Part shown: piece by piece, positions 7,409 to 15,967 of the stretch
How positions within the stretch are numbered: the stretch's first letter is position 1
How the letters are laid out: every line of letters starts with the position of its first letter
Assembly (NCBI GenBank): GCA_050480705.1
Contig: JBJHAX010000022.1
Span: 1-33,346, forward strand
Length of the DNA: 33,346 nt
Source of the DNA: JBJHAX01 sp050480705
GTDB taxonomy: Bacteria; Actinomycetota; Nitriliruptoria; Nitriliruptorales; Nitriliruptoraceae
Reading direction: 5' to 3'
Position numbers and translations under genes: made by a program
Notes under the pieces: model-generated
Told to the model about the DNA's origin: nothing
The model's input: only the letters and a program-made list of their open reading frames with translations
The model's database searches: none

Positions 7409-9300
7409 GCCAGACCGCTGCGCCCGCAGGCGAGGTGGCCGGCCGCGAGGACGTGCGCACCCTCGCCGAAGAGGCGTTCGCGCGGGCTGCACGTGCCGGT
7501 GACGCACGCTGCATGCGTGTCAAACGCCACGGTGTGTGGCACACGATCACCTGGGCGCAGTACACCGAACAGATCCTGGCGTGCGCCTACGGGCTCGCCG
7601 AGCTCGGAGTCGAGCCGGGAGACCGTGTGGCCGTCCACGCCGAGAACCGGCCCGAATGGCTCGTCGCCGACGTCGGCTGCGTCGCCCTGCGCGCGGTCAC
7701 GGTCGGGCTGTATCCGACGAGCCCACCGGCCGAGGTCGCCCACGTGCTGCGCGACTCGGGCGCCCGGGTGCTCATCGCCGAGGACCAGGAACAGGTCGAC
7801 AAGGCGCTCGCAGTCGAAGAGCAGTGTCCCGAGCTGGCACACATCGTCCACCTCGAGGACCGGGGCGTGGCCGACCTCGACCATCCCAAGCTCGTCTCGT
7901 GGCGTGAGCTGCTCGACCGGGGCCGGCGCGCACGCGACGCCGACTCGGGTCTGCTCACCCGGCGCGCCAACGAAACCGGCCCCGACGAGATCGCCACCCT
8001 CGTCTACACCTCGGGCACGACCGGGCCGCCCAAAGGGGCGATGCTCACCCACCGCAACATCGCGTTCGCGATGGACACCCTGATCTCCAGCGGCGGCATC
8101 TACGACCCGCCGCCCAACGAACACGACGTGGTGCTCAGCTACCTGCCGCTGTGCCACGTCGCCGAACGCGCCGCGACGGTGTGGAACAACGCCCGCTCCG
8201 GCGTGGTCGTGCACTTCGCCGAATCCGTCGGAACGGTCCAGCACGACCTGCGCGAGGTGCAGCCGACGCTGTTCTTCGCCGTGCCGCGCATCTGGGAGAA
8301 GATGCACGGGGCCACGCTGGTGCGCATGCAGGCCGCCTCGATCCTCAAACGGTTCGTCTTCGCGGCGGCGATGCGCCTCGCGGGACACATCGCCAGGCGC
8401 CGCCTGGCGAACGGCGGCGAACACACCACGGCCACCCGCCTGCTGCACGCACTCGGCCACGTGCTCGTCTTCCGGGCGCTGCGTGAGCGGCTCGGGCTTC
8501 GCCACGTGCGCGCCGCCGCATGCGGCGCCGCCCCGATCGCACCGGAGATCCTCACGTTCTTCCTCGGCATCGGCGTCGCCGTCCACGAGGTCTACGGGCT
8601 GACCGAGAACGCGGCCGTCGCCACCGCCAACCGTCGCGGACGACTGCGCATCGGCACCGTCGGCGAGCCCTTTCCAGGCACCGAACTGCGGCTCGACGGC
8701 GACACCGGCGAGATCCTCAACCGGCATCCGGCCGTGTTCGCCGGCTATTTCAACCGGCCCGACGAGACCGCCGCGGTGCTCGACGACGACGGATGGCTGC
8801 ACACCGGCGACGTCGGCGAATGGGTCGACGGCACCCACCTGCGGATCGTCGACCGCCTCAAAGACGTCATCATCACCGCCGGCGGCAAGAACATCGCGCC
8901 TGCCGAGATCGAACACGCGCTCAAGGCCTCGCCCTACATCAAGGAGGCCGCGATCGTCGGCGACCGGCGCCCGTACCTGACCGCGCTGATCGGCATCGAC
9001 CGTGACACCGTCGCTGCGTGGGCCGACCGCCGCCAGCTCGCCTACACGACCCATCGCGACCTGGCGTCACGCCCGGAAGTCGTCGAACTGATCGCCGGCG
9101 TGGTGCGCGGGGTCAACCGGGACCTGGCCCGTGCCGAGCAGATCCGAAAGTTCCGGGTGCTGCCACGTGAACTCGGCCAGGACAACGGCGAACTCACCGC
9201 CACCCAGAAGGTGCGTCGTCACACCCTGCACGAGCGCTACGCCGAGGTGATCGAAGACATGTACGCAGGTGGAACGAGCCATCCGGGCGGGGAGGTGTAG
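7405..9300 (+). CDS. AMP-dependent long-chain-type acyl-CoA synthetase
   Basis: A 631-aa ANL-superfamily ligase that activates a carboxylate to its adenylate and then to the CoA thioester. The P-loop-like A3 motif YTSGTTGPPKGAMLTH is near residue 200, YGLTENAAV (A5) near residue 400, GWLHTGDVGEW (A7) near 470 and the C-terminal hinge with IITAGGKNIAPAEIE (A8-A10 region) near 495. Length and the C-terminal extension after the hinge match FadD15/long-chain ACSL proteins, not short acetyl-CoA ligases. ATG 7405 overlaps livG by 4 nt and livH follows after 3 nt, so the enzyme is made together with the importer. I infer that the imported compound is a carboxylic acid trapped as a CoA ester; chain length cannot be judged. 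Confidence 0.93.
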   Translation: MSQTAAPAGEVAGREDVRTLAEEAFARAARAGDARCMRVKRHGVWHTITWAQYTEQILACAYGLAELGVEPGDRVAVHAENRPEWLVADVGCVALRAVTVGLYPTSPPAEVAHVLRDSGARVLIAEDQEQVDKALAVEEQCPELAHIVHLEDRGVADLDHPKLVSWRELLDRGRRARDADSGLLTRRANETGPDEIATLVYTSGTTGPPKGAMLTHRNIAFAMDTLISSGGIYDPPPNEHDVVLSYLPLCHVAERAATVWNNARSGVVVHFAESVGTVQHDLREVQPTLFFAVPRIWEKMHGATLVRMQAASILKRFVFAAAMRLAGHIARRRLANGGEHTTATRLLHALGHVLVFRALRERLGLRHVRAAACGAAPIAPEILTFFLGIGVAVHEVYGLTENAAVATANRRGRLRIGTVGEPFPGTELRLDGDTGEILNRHPAVFAGYFNRPDETAAVLDDDGWLHTGDVGEWVDGTHLRIVDRLKDVIITAGGKNIAPAEIEHALKASPYIKEAAIVGDRRPYLTALIGIDRDTVAAWADRRQLAYTTHRDLASRPEVVELIAGVVRGVNRDLARAEQIRKFRVLPRELGQDNGELTATQKVRRHTLHERYAEVIEDMYAGGTSHPGGEV

Positions 9301-9303
9301 GCC

Positions 9304-10200
9304 ATGGAGGACCTCGCCGCCGCGCTCGTGCGCGGTGTCGGCATCGGCAGCACGTATGCGCTGCTGGCGGTCGGCTTCGTCGTCATCTATCGCGCCACCG
9401 AAGTGATCAACTTCTCCCAGCCCGGGCTGATGATCATCGGTGCGTGGGCGACGTCGGCGTTCGTGTTCAGCGCCGGGTTGCCGTTCACCGCCGCGGTCGT
9501 CGCCGCGATGGCGTCCACCGCGCTGCTGGGTGCCGGCATCGAACGCGTCGCGATGCGCCCCATGGTCGGCCGGCCGCCGTTCGCTGCGGCGATGGTGACC
9601 GTCGGGGTGTTCATCGTGTTGTTCGTGCTCGCCTTCCGGCTGATCGGCACGGGTGTGATCACGCTCGGGGACCCGTGGGGGCTCGAACGTGCCACCTTCG
9701 CGGGGGTGAGTGTCTTCCAGGTCGACCTCGCTCGCATCGTCATCGCGCTCGGCGCGATCGCGGTCGTGGCCTGGTGGCTGCGTCGTTCACGCACCGGGCT
9801 CGCGATGCGCGCCACCGCACTCGACCAGGAGGTCGCGCTCGCCCAGGGCATCAACGTCGGCCGGGTGTTCTCGCATACCTGGGCGCTGGCCGGCGCGCTC
9901 GCAGCGCTCGCCGGGGTCCTCATCGGCGTCGGCGCCGGCGGCGTCGAGCCGATCACCGCGCTGGTCGCACTCAAGGCGCTGCCGGTGATCGTGCTCGGCG
10001 GCATCGACTCGGTCGAAGGGTCGGTGTACGCAGGCCTGGTCATCGGCGTCGCGGAGTCGCTCACCCGCGCCTACCAGCCGATCGTCGCGCCTTTCCTCGG
10101 CACCAACGTCGATGTGGTCGTGCCGTACGTGATCATGGTGCTGGTGCTGATGATCCGCCCGACAGGGCTGTTCGGCACGCGGGAGGTTCAGCGCGTATGA
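9304..10200 (+). CDS. livH: Branched-chain amino acid-type ABC transporter permease (LivH)
   Basis: First permease of the Liv-type importer, 298 aa, with about eight hydrophobic helices. Family landmarks are GSTYALLAVGFVVIYRATEV and INFSQPGLMIIGAW near the N terminus, MRATALDQEVALAQGINV in the cytoplasmic coupling loop that contacts the ATPase, and LPVIVLGGIDSVEGSVYAGL near residue 230. Start ATG 9304 has GGGGAGGTG about 6 nt upstream, inside the end of the synthetase gene. It ends in an ATGA overlap with livM (10197-10200). Confidence 0.95.
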   Translation: MEDLAAALVRGVGIGSTYALLAVGFVVIYRATEVINFSQPGLMIIGAWATSAFVFSAGLPFTAAVVAAMASTALLGAGIERVAMRPMVGRPPFAAAMVTVGVFIVLFVLAFRLIGTGVITLGDPWGLERATFAGVSVFQVDLARIVIALGAIAVVAWWLRRSRTGLAMRATALDQEVALAQGINVGRVFSHTWALAGALAALAGVLIGVGAGGVEPITALVALKALPVIVLGGIDSVEGSVYAGLVIGVAESLTRAYQPIVAPFLGTNVDVVVPYVIMVLVLMIRPTGLFGTREVQRV

Positions 10201-11324
10201 CCGAGCCCCGCCCGCGCGGCCGACCCCGGATGTTCACCGACCACGCGCAGCAGCATGCCCTGTTCGACACGACGACCAAACGCTGGTGGACGCTGGCCGC
10301 GGTGGCAGCGGCCGCGCTGGTGCCGTTCGTCGCCGGGCGTGACGCCACCAACCTGCTCACCATCGTCGCGATCTATGCGATCGGCGGCATCGGCCTGAAC
10401 CTGATCACCGGCTACGCCGGGCAGGTCAGCCTCGGTCACGCATTCTTTCTCGGGCTCGGCGCCTACACCGCGGCGGTGCTCGGCGGCACCGGTGCGAGCG
10501 GGGTGATCGGGCTCGGCCTGGACATGTGGGTGTGGCTGCCGCTGGCCGGGCTCGTGCCGATGCTCGTCGGGCTCGCGGTCGCACCGATGGCCGCCCGGGT
10601 GCGCGGGCTGTACCTGGCGATGCTCACCCTCGGGCTGGTGTTCGTCGGCGAGCACATCTTCAAGCAGGCGCGCACATTCACCGGCGGAGCGGGGGTGGGG
10701 CGCGCGGGCGCCGACCCGGTGCTGTTCGGCTGGGAGCTCTACCGGCGCCAGACCGTGCTGGGGATCCCGGTGCACCGCGAGACCCTGTTCTACCTGGTGT
10801 GCCTGGGTCTGCTGGTCGTGTTCGCCGTCGCGGCGCGCAACCTCGCCCGCTCGCCGATGGGGCGCGCGTTCGCGGCCGTGCGCGACCACGACACCGCCGC
10901 GGAGATGACCGGCGTGCCGCTGCTGCGCACCAAGGTGCTCGCGTTCGGCGTGTCGTCGTTCTACGCCGGAGTCGCCGGCGGCCTGCTGACCGTGCCGCTC
11001 GGCCAGATCACCCCGGAGAGCTGGAATCTGTTCCTGTCCGTCGACTTCCTCGCGGTGATCCTCATCGGCGGAATCGCGACGATCTCGGGGTCGATCATGG
11101 GCGCGATGTTCGTCGTGCTGCTGCCGCGCGGGGTCGAGACGCTCGCCCACCACGTGCCGTTCATCGGCAGCACCCGCGAAGGGGCGCTGCTGAGCGTCTT
11201 CCAGCTCGAGACGATCCTGTTCGGGCTGCTCATCATCGCCTTTCTCGTCCTCGAACCGCGCGGGCTCTACGGACTGTGGCTGCGCGCACGCAACTACTTC
11301 AAAGCCTGGCCGTTCTCGTACTGA
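10197..11324 (+). CDS. livM: Branched-chain amino acid-type ABC transporter permease (LivM)
   Basis: Second permease, 375 aa. After a hydrophilic N-terminal stretch of about 30 residues, the LivM pattern appears: IYAIGGIGLNLITGYAGQVS and LGHAFFLGLGAYTAAVL, then the coupling loop SPMGRAFAAVRDHDTAAEMT, and IGGIATISGSIMGAMFVVLL near the C terminus. Start ATG 10197 overlaps livH by 4 nt, with GGGAGG at about 10180-10185. It forms the heterodimeric channel with LivH. A very strong GC palindrome lies 88 nt downstream, before the binding-protein gene. Confidence 0.95.
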   Translation: MTEPRPRGRPRMFTDHAQQHALFDTTTKRWWTLAAVAAAALVPFVAGRDATNLLTIVAIYAIGGIGLNLITGYAGQVSLGHAFFLGLGAYTAAVLGGTGASGVIGLGLDMWVWLPLAGLVPMLVGLAVAPMAARVRGLYLAMLTLGLVFVGEHIFKQARTFTGGAGVGRAGADPVLFGWELYRRQTVLGIPVHRETLFYLVCLGLLVVFAVAARNLARSPMGRAFAAVRDHDTAAEMTGVPLLRTKVLAFGVSSFYAGVAGGLLTVPLGQITPESWNLFLSVDFLAVILIGGIATISGSIMGAMFVVLLPRGVETLAHHVPFIGSTREGALLSVFQLETILFGLLIIAFLVLEPRGLYGLWLRARNYFKAWPFSY

Positions 11325-11411
11325 CACGCGCTGCGGCCGGGCCGTTCCGCTACTGCGGCCGCGAACGTGCGGGTGGGGTACGTCCACCGGCTGCCGTTCG
11401 TCGCGGTGATC

Positions 11412-11435
11412 GGCCGCCGCCGCGCGGCGGCGGCC
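11412..11435. terminator. 24-bp perfect GC palindrome between livM and the binding-protein gene
   Basis: The arms GGCCGCCGCCGC (11412-11423) and GCGGCGGCGGCC (11424-11435) are exact reverse complements. In RNA this would fold as a 10-bp all-GC stem with a 4-nt loop. It lies 49 nt before the start of the lipoprotein gene and has no T tract. It could be a partial terminator or an mRNA-stabilising hairpin that sets different levels of permease and binding protein. Confidence 0.5.
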
Positions 11436-11484
11436 AAGTAGGCTCGTGGTTCCACGCCGCCCGTGACCGGATCGGAGCTCCGTC

Positions 11485-12819
11485 ATGGACCGTGCCCGCA
11501 CCCGCCGGATCGCCGCCGTCGCGCTCGCCGCGCTGATCGTGGCCGCCTGCGGCAACGGCGCCGAACCCGCACCGCTCGAACGCACCGGTGAGGCGGCCGG
11601 GTTCCCCGACGACGTCGCCTTCGACATCGGGGTGAGTGCGGATCCGTGCCCGGAGGCGATCAACCCCGAGAACGGCTGCATCTACCTCGGGACGCTGTCC
11701 GACCTCACCCAGGGCCCGTTCGCGCCGCTCGCGGTCCCGATCACCGAAGGCCAGGCCGCCTTCTGGCAGCGCGTCAACCTCGACGGCGGCATCGGCGGGT
11801 TCGACGTCGACGTCGCCACCTACACGCGCGACACGTTCTACGACGCGCAGCAGCATTCCGCCCGCTACCGCGAGATCGAACCGCGCATCCTCGCGCTCGC
11901 ACAGACGCTGGGCACGCCGACCACCGAGGCGATCCTGCGCGACATGGACGACGACGACGTCATCGCCGCGCCCGCCTCGTGGTGGTCGGGCTGGGACTTC
12001 CCCGAGACCGACCGTGGCCTGATCCTCAACTCCGGCTATTCGTACTGCATCGAGTCGATCATCGGCCTCGACTGGTATGTCGGCGAGCACGGCGACATCA
12101 CCAGCCTCGCCCACGTCGGCTACCCGGGCGACTACGGCGGTGACAGCGTCGTCGGCGTGACCCACTGGGCGCAGGCCAACGACGTCGAGCTCGCCGCCAC
12201 CATCGAAACCCTGCCCAACGCCACCGTCGGCACCCAGGACGAAGCGATCCGCCGGGTCCTCTCCTCCGATGCCGACCTGGTCGTGATCGCCGTCGGACCG
12301 GCCGAAGCAGCCGAGATCATCGGCAGCTCGGTCGCGCAGGGCTACGAGGGCCGTTTCCTCGGTTCGGTGCCGACCTGGAACCCGGCCCTGCTCGGCACCG
12401 CATCGTGGCCGGCCCTCGAGGCCACCTACACGCACGTTGCGCCCTGGGAGCTGTTCGGCGGTGACAGCGCCGCCCACGAGGCGATCAGGGCATCGCTGGG
12501 CGGTGAGCTGCCCGACAACGACGGCTACGTATTTGGCTGGATCTGGTCGTATCCGATCCTGGCCGCGCTCGAAGCCGCCGTGGAGGCCGGCGACCTCACG
12601 CGTGCCGGGCTGCGTGGAGTCGTCGACGGCCTCGAGGTCGACTACGAGGGGGCGGTGCCGCCACGCGTCTTTGGCGGCGATCCCGACGAGACGGCCGTGC
12701 GCACCGCGGTGATCAACGTGCCCGACGAGTCCGGTCAGCTCGGCCTGCGCAGCGTCGCGACCGGGGTGAGCAGCCCCACCGCGGACGCGTTCACCTACGA
12801 CGAGCCCTGCGTGTCGTAG
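11485..12819 (+). CDS. Lipoprotein substrate-binding protein of the Liv-type importer
   Basis: Predicted extracellular lipid-anchored receptor of the ABC importer, 444 aa. The N terminus is a lipoprotein signal: MDRARTRR, a hydrophobic stretch, then lipobox IVAAC with Cys22. The mature part follows the periplasmic-binding type 1 (LivJ/K-like) pattern: YLGTLSDLTQGPFAPL is the usual first strand with ligand loop, then ITEGQAAFWQRVNLDGGIGG and later HVGYPGDYGGDSVVGVTHW. Sequence around the ligand cleft does not look like classical leucine-binding proteins, so the ligand is unknown. It is 160 nt after livM on the same strand. Its last 25 bp overlap the 3' end of the convergent metallopeptidase gene. 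Confidence 0.88.
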   Translation: MDRARTRRIAAVALAALIVAACGNGAEPAPLERTGEAAGFPDDVAFDIGVSADPCPEAINPENGCIYLGTLSDLTQGPFAPLAVPITEGQAAFWQRVNLDGGIGGFDVDVATYTRDTFYDAQQHSARYREIEPRILALAQTLGTPTTEAILRDMDDDDVIAAPASWWSGWDFPETDRGLILNSGYSYCIESIIGLDWYVGEHGDITSLAHVGYPGDYGGDSVVGVTHWAQANDVELAATIETLPNATVGTQDEAIRRVLSSDADLVVIAVGPAEAAEIIGSSVAQGYEGRFLGSVPTWNPALLGTASWPALEATYTHVAPWELFGGDSAAHEAIRASLGGELPDNDGYVFGWIWSYPILAALEAAVEAGDLTRAGLRGVVDGLEVDYEGAVPPRVFGGDPDETAVRTAVINVPDESGQLGLRSVATGVSSPTADAFTYDEPCVS

Positions 12820-13826
12820 CCCGAGCCCCGGTCGGCCTGGCGGCCGACCAGGCGGTGGATCAGCCCGAGCTTCTCGATCACCGGCGCGGGCAGCACAAAC
12901 GGGTAGAGGTCGTCGGTGCCCATGCTGCGGTTGAGCGCGTTCAGCGCATAGCTCAACGGCAGCCAGTCCGCGATGATCGCGTCGAAACTGTCGATGTCCA
13001 CGGCGGCGGGATCGGCGTGCAACGGTGTCGTTGCTGGCTGTGGCAGGACAGGCCCGTCGATCCGGAGGCGATAGCTGGCCGCGGTGTGCAGGACGCCGCG
13101 GATGTGCAGGTAGTGGGCGAAGGTCTCGGCCCAGTCCTCGGCCGGATGCATCGTCGCGTACTCGCTCACGTAGGCGTCCGCCCAGCCCGCGGGGGCGCCG
13201 TCGCGGTAGTGGCGGTCGAGCGCCTCGGCGTAGGGGAGGGTCTCGTCGCCGAACAGCGTGCGGACCTCGTCCCGGTCGGCGTCACCGACGAGGACCGTGT
13301 GGAAGTAGTGGCCGATCTCGTGTCGGAAGTGTCCGAGCACGGTCCGATACGGCTCGCTGAGCAGAGTACGGACACGTTCGCGGTGCACCGCGTCCGATTC
13401 GGCCAGGTCGAGCGTGATGACCCCGCCGGCGTGCCCGGTCGTGACCGGCTCGTCACCGCTCGCCAGCAGATCGAAGGCGACGCCCGTGCCGCGCTCCTCG
13501 TCGCGGGGCTCGAGCGACAGCCCGAGCACCAGCAACTGGAAGACGAGCCGACGCTTCGCGCCCTCCGCCACCGCGAACTGGCGTGCGCCCTCGACGTCGG
13601 TGTCCGCCGGCCGCGTGCGGGTCAGCCGGCAGCTTGCACACAGCTGCCCGTCCGCCAGCCAGTTGCACGCGGCAATCTCCCGGTTGGCGCACAGCTGCGA
13701 GGAGGTGTCGACCGCGACCATGGCCTGGGTCGCCGGGTCGACGGCGAGCTCGCTCCCGCATCGCAGACACAGCGAGTTCGCGAAGAAGACCAACTGGCCG
13801 CAGCGCGGACAACTGAACACGTTCAT
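12795..13826 (-). CDS. Zinc-ribbon putative metallopeptidase (COG4307 type)
   Basis: A 343-aa protein on the minus strand. The N terminus holds zinc-ribbon motifs: CPRCGQ and CLRCGSEL (residues about 6-24), then a second set with CANREIAACNWL and LCASCRLT. The C-terminal half carries HEIGHYFHTVL, an HExxH metallopeptidase motif, followed by EDWAETFAHYLHI, which would supply the downstream acidic ligand. This combination is that of the uncharacterised COG4307 zinc-binding metallopeptidase family; the physiological substrate is unknown. The start is placed at ATG 13826, where GGAGG precedes it on the minus strand; an upstream GTG at 13874 lacks this. Its 3' end overlaps the convergent binding-protein gene by 25 bp. 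It is transcribed divergently from the DUF4870 gene across a 246-bp gap. Confidence 0.85.
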   Translation of the reverse strand: MNVFSCPRCGQLVFFANSLCLRCGSELAVDPATQAMVAVDTSSQLCANREIAACNWLADGQLCASCRLTRTRPADTDVEGARQFAVAEGAKRRLVFQLLVLGLSLEPRDEERGTGVAFDLLASGDEPVTTGHAGGVITLDLAESDAVHRERVRTLLSEPYRTVLGHFRHEIGHYFHTVLVGDADRDEVRTLFGDETLPYAEALDRHYRDGAPAGWADAYVSEYATMHPAEDWAETFAHYLHIRGVLHTAASYRLRIDGPVLPQPATTPLHADPAAVDIDSFDAIIADWLPLSYALNALNRSMGTDDLYPFVLPAPVIEKLGLIHRLVGRQADRGSGYDTQGSS

Positions 13827-14072
13827 CCTGCCTCCGTTCAGTTGTGGCGCGCCCAACGGTGAGCGGCGGCCCACGATAGGTCACCTGCCGCGCGGCATCG
13901 GCAGGTCCGCGACGGACGCCCCCCGCCACGGCCACCCCGGTGGCAAGGGGCTCAGGGTCGCGGTGGGGGAATCCCTGATGGCCCGCGGGAACGTCGTGGC
14001 GCACCATGGTGTCACCACGCCGTGCGAGTCGCGGCACCCTGTGAACCTGCGAAACCCGTGTGAGGTCTGCTG
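13827..14072. promoter_or_regulatory. Divergent intergenic region
   Basis: This 246-bp region must hold the promoters of both the metallopeptidase gene (leftward) and the DUF4870 gene (rightward). I could not assign convincing -35/-10 pairs. A GAGG site at about 14061-14064 serves the rightward gene. Confidence 0.35.
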
Positions 14073-14480
14073 ATGAACGACACCGCCGAACCGATCGTGT
14101 CCTCGGAAAGCCGGGGCTGGGCGATCGGCGCCCACCTGTCGGGCCTGGGAGTCGGCCTGCTCACCGCCGCCATCCTCGGCTTCCTCGGCCCACTCGTGGT
14201 GTGGCTGCTGCGCCGCGAAGGCGACCCGTACGTGGACCATCACGCCAAGGAGGCGCTCAACTTCCAGTTGACCGTCGTACTGGCACTCGTGCTCGGCGCG
14301 GTGCTCGCCATCCCCGCGGTGATCGTCGGGATCCTGACGCTCGGCATCGGCCTGCTGCTGCTGGCGATGCTGGTGCTCGCCGCGATCGTGCTCTGGTTCG
14401 TGCTGCCGATCATCGCGACGGTCAAGGCCGGCAACGGCGAGGGCTTCCGCTACCCGCTCACGATCCGCTTCATCGCCTGA
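14073..14480 (+). CDS. DUF4870 family small membrane protein
   Basis: A 135-aa membrane protein. A short polar N terminus is followed by WAIGAHLSGLG and a hydrophobic helix, then the family landmark GPLVVWLLRREGDPYVDHHA and KEALNFQLT, two more long hydrophobic helices (about residues 66-118), and a C-terminal VKAGNGEGFRYPLTIRFI. This order and length are the DUF4870/Tic20-like pattern. Function is unknown. Start ATG 14073 has a GAGG about 9 nt upstream. A strong nested inverted repeat follows the gene at 14503-14539. Confidence 0.85.
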   Translation: MNDTAEPIVSSESRGWAIGAHLSGLGVGLLTAAILGFLGPLVVWLLRREGDPYVDHHAKEALNFQLTVVLALVLGAVLAIPAVIVGILTLGIGLLLLAMLVLAAIVLWFVLPIIATVKAGNGEGFRYPLTIRFIA

Positions 14481-14502
14481 CCCGTATCGGGCGCGTCGTC
14501 CG

Positions 14503-14539
14503 GCAGATGCGGCGCGGCGCGCCGCGCCGAACGATCTGC
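14503..14539 (+). terminator. Strong nested hairpin after the DUF4870 gene
   Basis: An 18-bp perfect palindrome made of G and C (14511-14528) is flanked by outer arms GCAGAT (14503-14508) and ATCTGC (14534-14539). The structure starts 23 nt after the DUF4870 stop codon and ends before the promoter of the EAL gene. It fits a factor-independent terminator of the actinobacterial type without a T tract. Confidence 0.55.
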
Positions 14540-14584
14540 AGACCGAACGATTTGTACGCCCGATCAGGACGTCGTCATGACAAC

Positions 14585-14612
14585 TTGCGATTTCCGTGCT
14601 ATCTCGTATCTT
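14585..14612 (+). promoter_or_regulatory. Candidate sigma-A-type promoter of the EAL gene
   Basis: TTGCGA (14585-14590) and TATCTT (14607-14612) are separated by 16 nt. Transcription would start near 14619, which argues for a protein start at or after GTG 14617 rather than at the earlier in-frame GTG 14596. Confidence 0.35.
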
Positions 14613-14649
14613 GAGCGTGAACGCTTACACGCACAGACCCACGCGCGCA

Positions 14650-15942
14650 GTGAGCGGGACAACCGAGAGGGATGCCGGTATCGCCGCACGGTTCTGGCCG
14701 CGACGCAACCAGCGGACTGGGCGTGAGTTCGCCCGTTCGGCCCTGCGCGCATCGGTTGCGACGTCAACCGTCGGTGGACTCGTCGCCATCCTCGTCGGAC
14801 TCGGCGGATCCTGGGGACTGGTCTACCTCATCGGCGGCGCCGACCACGTCGTCCCCCACTTCTACTACCTGCCGGTGCTGTTCGCGGCCGTGCGGTTCGG
14901 TCCTGCGGTTGCGACCTTCGTCGCGCTCGTCGCCGGATACATGGCGGGCCCGCTCACCGCGCTCGACGTCGCCGCCGGCACCGCGCAGGACCCTGAACGC
15001 TGGGTGACACGCGCGGTGTTCTTCGTCGTGATCGGCTTGGCCATGTCGTGGCTCGTGCGGCCGTCGCTGCCGTCGATCACCGATGAAGTGCGCTCACTCG
15101 GCCACGCCCTGCGGATCCGCAAAGCCATCAGCGACGACGAACTGTTTGTGCGCTACCAGCCGATCGTCGACATGCGCTGCGGCAACGTGTACGGCTTCGA
15201 GGCGCTGGTGCGCTGGCAGCATCCCGCCGAAGGCGAACTCGCCCCCGGCGCCTTCCTCCCCGCCACCGAGCGCACCGAGGCCATCGCCGACCTCGACGAA
15301 CACGTCCTGCGACACGCGTGCCGCGACCTTGACCGCTGGGTCGACCGCGCGCGCCGCGAAGGGTTCGAGGCGCCGTGCGTGACCGTGAACCTGTCCGCAC
15401 GCAACCTCGCCACCGACGCGCTGATCCCGCGCGTGCGTGACGTGATCGAGGAGACGTCGGTCGACCCGACCCTGGTGTGCTTCGAGATCACCGAATCGGC
15501 GTTCGTCGAGGACATCGACGTCTCGGTCGCGCGGATCGCCGGCCTGCGCACCCTCGGGGTGCGCATCGCCGTCGACGACTTCGGCACCGGCTACTCGTCC
15601 GTCAGCGCGGTGCACCGCTTCCCGATCGACGTGCTCAAGATCGACCGGGCGTTCGTGGTCGATCTCGGACGCCACACCGATACCCGGGGCGTGCTCGGCG
15701 GGCTCGTGCTGTTCTCTCGCTCGCTGGACCTCGCCACCGTCGCCGAAGGTGTCGAGACCGACGCGCAACTCGCGACCCTCGCAGACATCGAGGTCGACCT
15801 CGCGCAGGGCTATCTGTTCGCGCCGCCACTCGTCGTCGAGGACGCGACCGACGTCGTCGCCGCACGCCCCTTCCGGGCACTCGTCGAACAGATGCAGCGT
15901 GAGCGCGCCGACGTGCACGTGGATGTCCAACAGGCCGAGTAG
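14650..15942 (+). CDS. Membrane-anchored EAL-domain cyclic-di-GMP phosphodiesterase
   Basis: Predicted enzyme that hydrolyses cyclic di-GMP to the linear dinucleotide. The first third holds about three hydrophobic segments, including HFYYLPVLFAAVRFGPAV, resembling membrane sensor regions of signalling proteins. The EAL domain is complete, with every expected catalytic or metal residue: YGFEALVRWQHP (EAL motif), VTVNLSARNL, CFEITES, AVDDFGTGYSS (the key double Asp), LKIDRAFV, VAEGVET and QGYLFAPP. No GGDEF domain is present, so it should be a dedicated phosphodiesterase, not a dual enzyme. The start is uncertain: in-frame GTG codons at 14596, 14617 and 14650 lack clear ribosome sites, and a promoter-like pair overlaps the first. 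It ends 25 bp from the convergent dehydrogenase gene. Confidence 0.87.
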   Translation: MSGTTERDAGIAARFWPRRNQRTGREFARSALRASVATSTVGGLVAILVGLGGSWGLVYLIGGADHVVPHFYYLPVLFAAVRFGPAVATFVALVAGYMAGPLTALDVAAGTAQDPERWVTRAVFFVVIGLAMSWLVRPSLPSITDEVRSLGHALRIRKAISDDELFVRYQPIVDMRCGNVYGFEALVRWQHPAEGELAPGAFLPATERTEAIADLDEHVLRHACRDLDRWVDRARREGFEAPCVTVNLSARNLATDALIPRVRDVIEETSVDPTLVCFEITESAFVEDIDVSVARIAGLRTLGVRIAVDDFGTGYSSVSAVHRFPIDVLKIDRAFVVDLGRHTDTRGVLGGLVLFSRSLDLATVAEGVETDAQLATLADIEVDLAQGYLFAPPLVVEDATDVVAARPFRALVEQMQRERADVHVDVQQAE

Positions 15943-15967
15943 GTCTGCGGCAGGTCGGTGCGACTCT

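Noticed and set aside
7381..9054. Long minus-strand open frame opposite the acyl-CoA synthetase
   Set aside because: Antisense reading typical of high-GC coding DNA; no recognisable domain, while the plus strand has complete ANL motifs.
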